This document shows positions 34,650 to 44,351 of a stretch of DNA of 64,000 nt, piece after piece (the stretch's first letter is position 1; each line of letters starts with the position of its first letter). Source of the DNA: Dryocosmus kuriphilus (lineage: Eukaryota; Arthropoda; Insecta; Hymenoptera; Cynipidae). The notes under the pieces are model-generated. The model saw only the letters and a list, made by a program, of their open reading frames with translations. It was not told the origin of the DNA and ran no database searches. The translations under genes were made by a program, and so were the position numbers. The stretch lies in NCBI GenBank assembly GCA_038277395.1, contig CM076190.1, positions 235,010,618 through 235,074,617 on the forward strand, written 5' to 3'.

Positions 34650-35436
34650 GTTTCTGATATTTCGTTTTATTTACATTCTTCTTCAATTTCCTTTAGAAGA
34701 AACTCACTATTAAGTAAATCGTATCCACAACCATATTGTAGATTAAACATATCAGAATTACTTTTTAGTAGCACAATTTTTTATGAATTTAATTAATTTT
34801 CATGCTCAAATATTACAGAAATGACAGAAATGTCGGAAAAAATCTTAGAAGAATAAAAAATGAAACATTTGACGGTATACGTATTTCGATGAGCAAATTA
34901 AATCTTAAATTATCAAAAACCATTCGGAAAAGAGGAAATGAGGCTTTTTTAACGCAAATTGTCACATATAACAATGTGTATCTCTCTCCTCCATTGTTTT
35001 ATATTCGCTTTTGATGTTTTCAGGGATTGTAACTTAGGGTCTAAGGAAAATAACCATCGAAACGCGAAGCGTTTCGAGGGCGTGCATTTGATACAATCCA
35101 TAGTTAAAGTTAAAATACTCCAAACATGGGACTTTTTAAGATTAAGTTGAAAAATCTTATGGAATCTTGAAGAAGACATATTTTTTAAGTTTCGTACAAA
35201 AGTTCAAGTCAATGTCTCTAAAACGATAGAATTGCAGGCATTGAAAACACAGGCAAGTGATTGAACTTTAATTTTTAAAAGTTAATAACCGGTATTACTC
35301 GCCTCTCCTTGTTTCGAAACGTAAGATTTTCTCATAAAGAACCGCGAGTTAATTTCAAAATCATAAGACCACGGATAACATTTTTTTTTTTTTATTATGG
35401 AATTAATTTACAGGCATATTATATTATTATATTCAC
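34650..35436. other. Right end of insertion and resumed gene B intron 1
   Basis: 34,650-34,760 may hold the remnant N-terminus of the Transib-like gene (minus-strand LLNSEFLLKEIEEECK). 34,990-35,253 is the right inverted end of the insertion and includes the palindrome cgaaacgcgaagcgtttcg. From 35,255 the intron matches the A and C copies, with the exon-like YPWSYDFEINSRFFMRK segment at about 35,360. Confidence 0.45.
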
Positions 35437-35491
35437 CTGTAGAGGTAAGGACAATCGCCAATAATAAGACCAGTTTGTAAACGATGTTCAT
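35437..35491 (-). CDS. Gene B exon 1: signal peptide
   Basis: A 55-nt exon: ATG at 35,491-35,489, then MNIVYKLVLLLAIVLTSTG, a textbook signal peptide (basic residue, Leu/Val/Ile core, small residues before the cleavage zone). It ends in phase 1 at CTACAG/GTGAAT. Exon 1 of C and A are the same length and phase. The next compatible exon is exon 2 at 27,875, about 7.6 kb away because of the minisatellite and a 5.5-kb insertion. Whether this long intron is still spliced cannot be judged from sequence. Confidence 0.65.
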
Positions 35492-35710
35492 CTTTTCAAA
35501 ATATTTAGAAGAAGAGTAGATATTCCGTTTTTGAGAGACTTTTTAATAGTGTATAACTAAGTCGTTATCTCGTAGATTATAGAAGTGAAGCTTGTCCTTC
35601 TGAAATGTTTGTATTTCATAATTCAGTTGCCAGATAAGCAATTAAAAAATTTGTGTTTGTAAGATAAGAAAATCTTTTGCCTTCCTTCGTGGCAGCCAAG
35701 ATATAGCATG

Positions 35711-36040
35711 AATTCTTATAAGAATGATACTAGAAACTGACAATACTTCAGACAATTTCTTTAGAGTATTCAGAGGAGTTGAAAAGCATGAAATATACTT
35801 CATCTGAACTCAATGATAATTCTTTTTACGATTTTTAAATGAAATCCGAAATATACAATTTTTCTAAAAAATGGTGATTTTTTAGAAAAATTGTATATTT
35901 CGGATTTTATTTAAAAATCGTAAAAAGAGTTATCCTTGAGTTCTGATAAAGTAGATTTCATGCTTTTCAGCTCCTCTCAATACTCTAAAGGAATTGTCTG
36001 AAGTATTGCCAGCTTCTAATATCCATCTTATAAGAATTCT
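35711..36040. repeat. Long near-perfect hairpin, ~150-bp arms
   Basis: The sequence folds on itself around position 35,875 with a loop of a few bases (atggtgat). Both arms run from the loop-proximal gaaatccgaaatatacaatt outward to cttataagaat..., with few mismatches. No frame of interest. It has the form of a hairpin MITE or an inverted duplication, and its transcript would be fully double-stranded. Confidence 0.88.
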
Positions 36041-36049
36041 AATATTAAT

Positions 36050-36376
36050 TCTATTCAGACATTTACCATAAAAAATAAAAAATATAGAAGATATAGCATA
36101 CTGCTATCAGGCGGGTGAAATATTTGTGAATTGGCTAATATTCCAGGTTTGAATGGACGATTGTCGATCATTTGAGAAGAAATGAAACAAACAAACTTGA
36201 CTCGTAAGGCGATTGTTTCACTGACTTGGTTTGCTAACTTCATCAGGATATATTTAAATAACAATGCATTGTGAAATGATTATAGTTTTATAAGATTAGA
36301 CAAAGATAATACTAATAAGTAGAATTAAACCAACATTGTATACAAGTTTGTTTGTCACAACTGTACTGCATCATAC
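36050..36376. other. AT-rich spacer, nothing recognised
   Basis: A 69-codon minus-strand frame (36,264-36,055) is present but has no recognisable motif. The large TIR element begins immediately to the right. Confidence 0.3.
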
Positions 36377-36408
36377 ACAGGGTGTCCCAGACTCAAGTGT
36401 CCAGACTT

Positions 36409-36725
36409 CTTGTATATTAGTTTATACTCCTTCCCTTTTACGGGTCTTGAGAATCTTACAGAACAATTCCAAACAAATTTTACAACTTCCTTAGCCTCTC
36501 AAAATCGCCCAGTGACCCTTAAGTAATATGCCCCTCTACATGAAGCATCTTCTCCGAAAGGTCACTGGCCTCTTTATGAGGGGACCTACAGTTTAACGTG
36601 GGTTCCGAACCACGAGAGCCTCGGTAGAAGTGCAAAGAAAATTCCATTGGTACCGGCTCAGGAATAGAACTCCGGACCTCTTGCTTGGAAGACCGGCGCC
36701 CCACCATCTGAGCCACCGAAGCTCT
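36409..36725 (-). mobile_element. tRNA-derived SINE in left arm
   Basis: On the minus strand it begins ggtggctcagatggtggggc (A box TGGCTCAGATGG) and has ggagttctattcctgagcc as B box, the promoter of RNA polymerase III. A 14-bp target duplication flanks it: aagtgtccagactt (36,395-36,408) and aagtgtccggactt (36,726-36,739). The right arm of the host element lacks this insertion. The tRNA part would not fold as a functional tRNA; the remaining ~240 bp is unrelated to tRNA. Confidence 0.85.
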
Positions 36726-37259
36726 AAGTGTCCGGACTTATATAGCTGTATAAAAATAGATAAATAAGTCGAAATTTCCTTTTGCAAAAATTAATTAAAC
36801 TCATAACTTTTCAGTTACAAAACGTTCAATCTTCACGAATCAGGAGTGTAGTATAATCATTCGGGCGTGCGTGAGCAGCCAGCCAGCACTGTTTTAGTGA
36901 CTGACAATTCTCCCGTCGAAGTCCCCACTTCAGAGTTCACATTCATGCTAGAAGTGCCCTGAAGGCAACATTAAATTTAAATAAAAGAATATCGTTATTA
37001 AATCCATTCGAACTAGGACAGGATACGACTATACTGGAACATAAACTAAAAGATATTCAACACCATGACAAAAAAAGAACAAAAATAGCGACAATACAAC
37101 GTTAACACAATTATTCTTAATAAATCCTTACAGATAGATGCTAAATAGGCACCTGAACTACTGAGCTTGAAAAAATAAAAAAAATTCGAAACGGATGTCT
37201 GAGTCTGAAAAATGTCACAAAAATAGCCACGTACATTATTATCACAATACTCCAAGTTG

Positions 37260-38735
37260 TCCCACTGACCCATAACAAAGTTAAACAACACCTTATTATC
37301 ACCATTAAGTGTATTCAAGAAAGCAGCTTTGGCCTGGAATACTTATTACAACCGAACAATTTTAAAACCAAAAATAGCCACGAAGAATGTCCTCAAGAGA
37401 CACAAAACTTTCCCCTGACCCACGCTAAATTCCAACAACCCTGAAACCAACTTTTATAGCCTTAATAAAAGCCACTTCGGCACGGATTGGTGACTACAAG
37501 CAAAAAATGATGAAAATGAAAATAGCAAAGTAGAATATCTTCACATAACACAAAAATATCCACCTAACCGCACAATAAATTCCAAAAAGCCTGCATTATC
37601 ACCCTTTAGCGTCTTAATAAAATTCGCTTTGGCGCGGATTGGTTATAACTACCAAAAAATTCTAAAAATTAAAAGAACATCGAAGAGTTTCTTAACAAGG
37701 CAAAAAGACATTCCACTGACCCCAGAATAAACACCAACAACCCTTAATTATCACCCTATAGTGTCTTATTAAGAGTGACTTCAGCTGGCAATACCTGATG
37801 TAGCCAGAAAATGCTAAAAGTAAAAATAGACACTTAAAATGTGTTCACGAGATACAAAAATATCCCCCTGAGCCCACAACGAATTCCGACGACCCTTAGT
37901 TATCAACCCTCAGTGTATTATTAAAAGTGACTTCAGCTGGGAGTACTTGTTGCAAGCGGAAGATTCTAAAAATAAAAAAATAGTAGCGTAGAAGATCTTC
38001 ACAAGGAACAAAAATATCCCCCTGATCCCACAATAAAATTCAACAGCTTTTAATTATTACACTTTAATGCTTCAATGAAAGTGAATTTCGTTGGAAATAC
38101 GTGTTGCTACCAGAAAATACTAAACATAAAAATTGCAACTTAGCATATCTTCACAAGACACAAAAGTATCCCATTGACTCCAAAATGAATTCCAGCAACC
38201 CTTAATATCATCCCTCAGTGTCTTACTAAAAGTGACTTCAGCTCGAAGTACGCATTTTGCAAACGGAAAATGCTAAAATTAAAAAGACACGTAAAATGTC
38301 TTCACCGAACACAAAAATATCCCCCTAACCCCACAACAAATTCAAACATATCTTAATTATCACCCTTCAGTATCTTAATAGTAGTCACTTAGGCACGGAT
38401 TAGTTATTACTACCGAAAAATTCTAAAAATTAAAGTAGCTACGTAAAATGTCTTTGCGAGAAGGAAAAAAATATTACCCTGACCACACAAAAAATTCCAA
38501 CAGCCCTTAATGATTATCCTCTAGTTTCTTAGCAAAAGTGACTTCCTTTGGGAATACGTGTTGGTACCAGAAAATGCTAAAAGTAAAACTAGGCACGTAA
38601 ACTGTATCCACAAAACACAACAATAGCCCCCTGACCCCACAACAAGTTCCAAAATCCTCAATTATCACCGTCTAGTGCTTTAATGGAAGTAACTTCAGCT
38701 TGAAATACCTGTTGCAGCCGGAAAAATCTTTTAAA
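37260..38735. repeat. ~152-bp tandem array in the large TIR element
   Basis: The landmark ccccctgaccccacaacaaattcc and variants recurs at about 37,412, 37,560, 37,709, 37,864, 38,017, 38,171, 38,320, 38,477 and 38,627, a period of 148-157 bp. Each unit also has agtgtcttaataaaagtgac and gaaaatgctaaaa. Two inverted units are at the other arm (40,640-40,830). No open frame is conserved. Confidence 0.9.
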
Positions 38736-38789
38736 AATATCTGCCCTCTTCGCGGGTGAATTCTCGTCGCGCGCTTCGCGCTCCAATAT

Positions 38790-39836
38790 TATTATTATTA
38801 TTATTATTATTTCAGATGGGCAGTGTCAATGAAGTCCCATAACACTGAGGTTAATTAATGTAACATATTGTACTTTGCCCTTAAAACTAAGCCTCTCTAA
38901 GGAGGCCTGTTTCCTCCATATATGCGTATATCACCGTATATGGAATATCTACGAAAACCTCTGGTTCGCAGAATTGATTTCCGAAATGCTTCATTCCGAG
39001 ACTTATTAGCACATCACATCCACATAGTATGTGATGTGCTGTTTCTTCCCGGAAGCCTCAAATCTCGGGATAATGTCGCCAGGTTTTACCTCGGCGATCA
39101 ACTTGTCGAGAGCCGTTTCTACAGCTATTGCTTGCTGCTGTTTAGGATTACCGCCATCAGATCGAGACCGTTTGGGGTCTCGGGTTTAGAAGCCTCCTCG
39201 CGCTGCAGCTTAAGCTACTGGCGTTGGTACCTCCTTCTGGCGATGGTACTATATTCTCGTTTCTTGGGGTCTACCACGGTTCCATCGTTCTCAGTGGCTT
39301 TGGCTTCGTTAACGTGACTAATTAAAGTCCCATTACCAGCCGTACCACTTGAGGTACTAGGAACCGCATCAACCCCTTGTGGAGTTAAAGGTGATTTATC
39401 ACCTTCGTTGGTCTCCATCTTCTCAAGATGTTCATGGCGGGTATCACTGAGATCATCCGTTCAACTTGCTTGTGGGGATAAGACACTTTTACACTGGAAG
39501 GTTGCTCGGTATCCCAGGACACCGTAGGAGTCACCATTCCTTGGTGACACTCAGCCTTCGACACGGTGGTTCACGTCTTGGCTTAAAGGCTGATACGGGA
39601 ACCGAGTGCCAATTGATGTTCGCTGCTTAGTCGAATTCACAATGATACTTCCACCCTACTAACCATCAACTCCTACCCGCAAGGTTCGTTCTCGTTGCGG
39701 TGTCCGGGTCGTTGATATCTGCGGGAGTTCTTAGGCCTCCTCACCGAGGCCAGGTCCGAGCTCTCCTTCTCCTTAGGCAGGAAATTTAATTCCCCGTTAT
39801 AAGGAGCAGAAGAGTTCACGCGTCCCATAGAGGAGG
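38790..39836 (-). mobile_element. I-like LINE derivative with (TAA)n tail
   Basis: On the minus strand it starts cctctatgggacgcgtgaac and ends tgaaataataataataataa, a (TAA)n tail like that of the I-element clade. A perfect 12-bp target duplication, gcgctccaatat, flanks it (38,778-38,789 and 39,837-39,848). Only a 5' leader, part of ORF1 and a 3' end are present in 1,047 bp, so it is an internally deleted copy that still integrated by target-primed reverse transcription. Confidence 0.8.
39050..39418 (-). pseudogene. ORF1 remnant of the I-like LINE
   Basis: A start codon at 39,418 opens METNEGDKSPLTPQGVDAVP, a Ser/Thr/Pro-rich N-terminus that runs 67 codons to 39,215. A shifted frame then continues with AIAVETALDKLIAEVKPGDI and ends near HITYYVDVMC. 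One or two frameshifts break it. The domain is not one I can name; identity rests on its position between a LINE-like leader and the TAA tail. Confidence 0.45.
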
Positions 39837-39849
39837 GCGCTCCAATATA

Positions 39850-40635
39850 TTTGATCCTCGCGCATCGCGCTCGGATGTTTTTCGTCCTTGCACATCGTGT
39901 CTGGTGTTCGTTGCTTGGGTCTTAAAATTTCAAAACACCTACTTTTAATGAGATTATTAAATTTGAATTTTTTATTTAAAAATTACAAAGGAGTTATTTT
40001 ACTTAAGGCTTTATCGACTTTAAGGAATACATTCTCATCATGACACTCGCGCTTCGCGCTCGACAATTTAATTTTCTTTAAACACATTGTAGATTGGTAA
40101 AGTTTTTTTGTGACTTTCCAAATTTTCACAATGCAAGATTTCGATTCTCAAAATTAAAGATATGAGTCTTATAAATAAATTTTGTGGCTCTTTCCAAGGT
40201 GAAAAATTCTGCTTGTTAATATTTTCTCATATCTTACATAGTTTTGCTGAAAATTGGTTTTCTTTATATTTCATAAAATATTTTACGGATAACTCAAAAA
40301 GTATGAGTCTGCTCAAACAATGGTAGATAGCAAATTTGTAGATAGTTTTGAGGTGAACAACTTCATTTATTATAATTTTTTTCTTATCTTCCATAGTTTG
40401 GCAGGAAGTTTGAATTTTCGATTTTTAATAACTCTTTCTCGATTAAAACAAAAACCCTGCATTTTATAAAAAAATGATTATCACAAAATTTGTGAACCTT
40501 TTTGAGATGAACAATTCTACTTTATACCGTTTTCTTTTGTATCTCGCATATTTTGGCCGGAAAATGGATTTTATGGTTTTGTGAAAACCGTTTTCAATGA
40601 ATAAGGCCATAACCGTTGGTCGAAAGTGGCTGGTT
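39850..40635. repeat. Satellite module shared with 31.8-32.5 kb
   Basis: The reverse complement aligns with 31,760-32,520, including the gcgcttcgcgctcg motif and the repeated cttagcatagtttggc / gtgaacaac..ttt blocks. It is the central portion of the large TIR element. No gene is present. Confidence 0.7.
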
Positions 40636-41091
40636 GGAATTTAGCGTGGGGTCAGGAGAAAGTTTTCGGTTTTGTGAGAACATTCTTCGTGGCTATTTTT
40701 ATTTTTAAAATTTTTTGGTTATAATAAGTATTCCGGGCCAAAGTTGCAACCTTGAATACACTTAATGGTGATAATAAGGTGTTGTTTAATTTTATTGTGG
40801 GTCAGGGGGACAACTTGGAGTCTCGTGATAACGCTGTACGTGGCTATTTTCAGTTTGAATATTTTTTGGTCGTTTTTGTATACTGGGCTCATATTGATTT
40901 ATTTAAAGGTATTAGGAGTGATATTTAAGTGTTCTTGAGCATTATGGTGCAGCTAGGGGTATTTTACAGTAATGTCTGTGCATTTCTCGGACATCCGTCT
41001 CGAACTTTTTTTATTTTTTCAAGCGCAGTAGTTCAGGTGCTTACTTAGCATCTATCTGTAAGGCTTTATTACGGAAATCGATGTTATTGTT

Positions 41092-42403
41092 TGTAAGGTA
41101 TCTCTTTTATGAGTACCCCCTTCTTTTTTTTAAATATTTTTTATTTTATGAGAATGGGTCACGAAAGTAAAGAATTACATGATAAATTTTTACAATACTT
41201 ATTCAATAAGAAAAGAAATATATATATATAGTGAGGTTTTGTAACTTAGTTTCTATAACAAACAATAGTTGCAGCTTCGTGCCAATATTATAATATACCC
41301 TTTTACTTTATTTTATTCAAAGTACATGAGACGCTTCGTAATTTACTCGATACTGATAGAAACTCTCAGCTCATTTGCTGATATTTATATTTGGCGTTGA
41401 ATGATATTACTTGCTAAACCTATCGCTTACAAAGTTTTATAATAAGAGTTGTAGGATAGTTGATTTTCTAAGGATCTCTATATTCTTTTGCATAGAAATT
41501 GAGTTGGGGAAATTAAAGTTCAGAGGGCAACCAAAATCCCACTGACCTATACGAATTTTTAAACACCCTCCAACACTCTGTCTCGATGCGGACACATGGG
41601 GATAAACGCCATGTGCCAACCACCAACAGTTTACGTGAGAGATGTTCAAGAATCCGCTTTCTCCTCACTCTTGTCTCGATGCGGAGGCACGGGGGTCAAC
41701 GCCGTGCTTCAGCCACCAACAAGAGTGTTCCTACCTTGGTAGGCTCGCCTTCTATTCTTCCCACAACGTCTACTTGCCCTGGATTATAGAAGCGGACTAT
41801 AGGGGATCAACGCCTATAGCCAACCCACGCACCAAGTAAAGTAGGGATGGGAATTGCTGAAAAAATATTTCACCTTTTGACTTTCTCTTCTAACAAAAAT
41901 ACTATTTTGCTCAGATATAAGAAGCGGAATACAAAGGATCAACGTTTGTACCCAGCCCTCGCATCGAGCGAATAGTTTTGAGAGTTGCCTCGAGTCATAG
42001 CTCAGAAAAACAACCTCCTCGAGTCCGTCGAGCGTGCTCTATTTATCTACGTAGAGCTTGCTCTCGTTTGTGAGGCTCCCCACTGTCGACCATCTAGCGT
42101 GGGCGGCAGGAACTTTGCTCCCATTTAGGAACTCTGCTGCACTAGAGAGAGAGAGCGCGCATCATTTCTATGACGTAAGGGGTTTCCTTGCCTGTGGCAC
42201 GCTCTGTCTCTTTCCACCGCACTACACTCGATGAGTGAACAGACCCACTTGGACTTGCCCTTCTCCTCACATCTTTCTACTACAACTGTTTACTTCTTAA
42301 GAACTAAAAAAATTTATTGTGCTGCCTTATTTGAATAACGAGAAATTACTCCCTAGAAATAATCGTTTAGTGGACCTTAAAAGGGCCGATTTAATATATT
42401 ACA
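41092..42403 (-). repeat. 3' LTR of the gypsy element
   Basis: 1,312 bp, from tgtaaggtatctc to tttaatatattaca on the plus strand. It matches the other LTR nearly base for base. The small frames inside are not genes. Confidence 0.93.
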
Positions 42404-42420
42404 TTGCCCCCCTCAAATTC
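42404..42420 (-). other. Polypurine tract
   Basis: On the minus strand GAATTTGAGGGGGGCAA lies directly before the 3' LTR, the position where plus-strand DNA synthesis is primed in LTR elements. Confidence 0.75.
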
Positions 42421-42436
42421 AAAAAAAAAAAGATTT

Positions 42437-43305
42437 TTAAATGTTTCCCCTTTTTTTTGAATTTGTCACGGTGCGTCGGCGGTGTGAAAGGTGCTCCCTA
42501 TTGAAGTGTGTAGGGCCCTCAGGCCATAGCGCCTGGATTCCACTGGCGACTCCCTGCTGTCGTCGTCGTCGCATCTCCAAATCCCTCATCTTTTGTCTCT
42601 CTCTTGACAACTGGGGAAGGCGCTTACTTGGTGAGCCCTGTGGGAATCTCGAACCATAATTTTTCTTGAGACCCAGTGTGTCGTCCCATGGTAGACCATA
42701 CTCATTTACTCCAACCTCAGTCGGTTTCTTGGGTCCACGATTTTCTTTGTTCTCGTCAGGAGAGGTGAGATCCATGCATATTGGGGTCCAAGAGATTTCA
42801 CCCACATCCTGTGCGATGTTTCTGAGGATCTCCTTTGGAACGTTGTCATGAGGTTCCTTTTCCCCGATTCTGCACCTCTCCTTCAGTGTCTCCACTAGCC
42901 GCACTATGCAAGGTGGATGCTGCGTTTGTCGGTGTGGCTTTCTTCCGGATTTCACCTTTCTTGTTTGGAGTCCGATTCCAATAGAGGAGGGAGGCTTGTT
43001 TCCTCCTGGGATCGAGTTGTTTATTTCCCTTGGTGTTTCCATAATATTTTCGCCTGTTCCTCATGGTGCGTCCAGGTTATGAGCGCATCCCCTGTCTGCG
43101 TCATCACGCTCCTCTGGTTCAAGTACTTCGTCTGGGTGTTCGTGTCCATTGCGATAAGCTTCCAAATGAGAAGCGATTGGAAAAATTGCGCCTTTTATAC
43201 TCTCACTTGATATTTCGAATTGAGTGGGATGTGAGGAGAGCTGTGTAGTGGGAGAACTGTACTTGGAGGGGTTTTGTAAGATTGGAAGGGCCCTATAAGT
43301 CTCCA
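42437..43305 (-). pseudogene. Gypsy ORF3, hydrophilic protein of unknown role, one stop
   Basis: Downstream of integrase a further frame runs from an ATG near 43,305, overlapping the integrase end, to 42,437. It is interrupted by one TGA at 43,063-43,061; after it the frame reads on unbroken from METPREINN (43,042) for 201 codons. Composition is strongly basic and Pro/Arg/Lys-rich (ERQKMRDLEMRRRRQQ). No signal peptide, furin-like site with fusion peptide, or membrane span is visible, so it does not look like an envelope protein despite being in env position. It may be a nucleocapsid-like or accessory product. Family not recognised. Confidence 0.6.
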
Positions 43306-44351
43306 TTTTCTTCCCTTCTCCAGTATTTCTTGAGATCCCGTGCGTAGAAACCTCCCCGCAGCTCATTACTATCTGGATGAAAAACGTAGTAAGTGTTGTG
43401 GCTCGTTCTGTCGCCTCTCTTATAAGGACCTTCATATATTGACAGGAACTTCGCTGTCTGGCCTAGCATCGCATTTGACACGTTACATGCCCTTGCTAAA
43501 ACCATTTCTCCCTTCTCATAGACTGTGTTTATTTTGTTCTTGTTTATGCGTTCATTCGTTTTTGCTCCTTTCGTTCGGATTCTTTCTTTTATGAGAAAAG
43601 TCCTCTCCTTTGTGTCGTCTTCTGGTTTTAGTGATTGACTTCCCAGAATTTCGTTCCAGAATCTTTCCGGCTTTCGTCCGTACAGTGCCTCATATAGCGT
43701 CATTTCGGTTGTGTCGTCGTGGTAGCTTTCGTTTATAATGTCTTCAATGGTCTGCAGGTGTGTGAACCATTTTTTGTGTGAATCTTTATTTAAATAAGTA
43801 CGGAAAAACATACCCAGTTCGCGATTCACTCTCTCGACCATGTTCGCTTGTGGATTTCTAATCGAGTTGTGTACTTTCTTAATTTCACTTTCTGCTAGTG
43901 CGTCTGCCCATTGTCTGCTTGTAAATTGAGTTCCCCGATCTGTTAGAACTTGATTCGGTTTTCCCACTGTCTCTATGAAATTATCTAATTTCCCAATCGC
44001 TGCCTTACACGTTGCCTTTAGTAGGGGATAAAGCTTGGTATATTTTGTGAAGCTGTCAATCATGGCCAATATGTATTCATAGCCAAAGCGGGATCGAGGA
44101 AGGGGTCCGTAAAAGTCAACGGACACCAATGCCAGAGCACAGTCAGGAGATATCGTTTCTTGACATACCTGCACAGTCTGCGTAGAGACTTTATTTCGTT
44201 GGCACGAATCACATGTCCGAAGTTGATTCCTGATCAGCCGTGCTGCCTTTGGATGAAAGAAAGTTTCTTTTATCAGGTGCTCTACCTTCTTCGGTCCTAT
44301 GTGTCCGTAAGCCTCATGGCATTCCCAAGCGAGAGCCAGAAAGAGATCCAT
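43293..44351 (-). CDS. Gypsy integrase
   Basis: The integrase inserts element DNA into the chromosome. Visible parts: HHCC zinc-binding region (CHEAYGHIG ... CDSCQ) at residues 11-50, catalytic core with the first Asp in LVSVDFYGPLP, the second in VLTDRGTQFTS and Glu in NMVERVNREL, then a C-terminal DNA-binding region with YEGPYKRGDRTSHNTYYV and LKKYW. All catalytic residues are present. The frame is the same as that of the protease ORF, showing it was once continuous with it; upstream it is entered from the RNase H through a frameshift in a T run (44,425-44,435). Confidence 0.93.
   Translation of the reverse strand: MDLFLALAWECHEAYGHIGPKKVEHLIKETFFHPKAARLIRNQLRTCDSCQRNKVSTQTVQVCQETISPDCALALVSVDFYGPLPRSRFGYEYILAMIDSFTKYTKLYPLLKATCKAAIGKLDNFIETVGKPNQVLTDRGTQFTSRQWADALAESEIKKVHNSIRNPQANMVERVNRELGMFFRTYLNKDSHKKWFTHLQTIEDIINESYHDDTTEMTLYEALYGRKPERFWNEILGSQSLKPEDDTKERTFLIKERIRTKGAKTNERINKNKINTVYEKGEMVLARACNVSNAMLGQTAKFLSIYEGPYKRGDRTSHNTYYVFHPDSNELRGGFYARDLKKYWRREENGDL

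Larger units (their letters stand above)
29776..35250. mobile_element. ~5.5-kb insertion with inverted ends in gene B intron 1
   Basis: The paralogous introns of A and C are uninterrupted at this point. The left end (29,909-30,165) is the reverse complement of the right end (34,990-35,253): both read cttgcctg at the outside and share agacatatttcttaagtt-like, agattc..aagatttttcaact and ttacaatcc..gaa blocks. In between are tandem repeats and a Transib/RAG1-like pseudogene. The outermost 130 bp at the left has no partner, so exact ends and target duplication are uncertain. It may be one element or a nested composite. Confidence 0.55.

Noticed and set aside
5718..35491. Calling the secreted gene family a venom or effector gene
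   Set aside because: Only secretion and duplication are visible; no diagnostic cysteine scaffold or homologue supports a specific function.
41437..41839. Short frames in the LTRs (duplicated at 49,772-50,174)
   Set aside because: They recur only because the LTRs are identical; their composition and lack of homology argue against genes.
42437..43305. Envelope gene of an errantivirus-like element
   Set aside because: No signal peptide, cleavage site, fusion peptide or membrane anchor; the protein is uniformly basic and hydrophilic.
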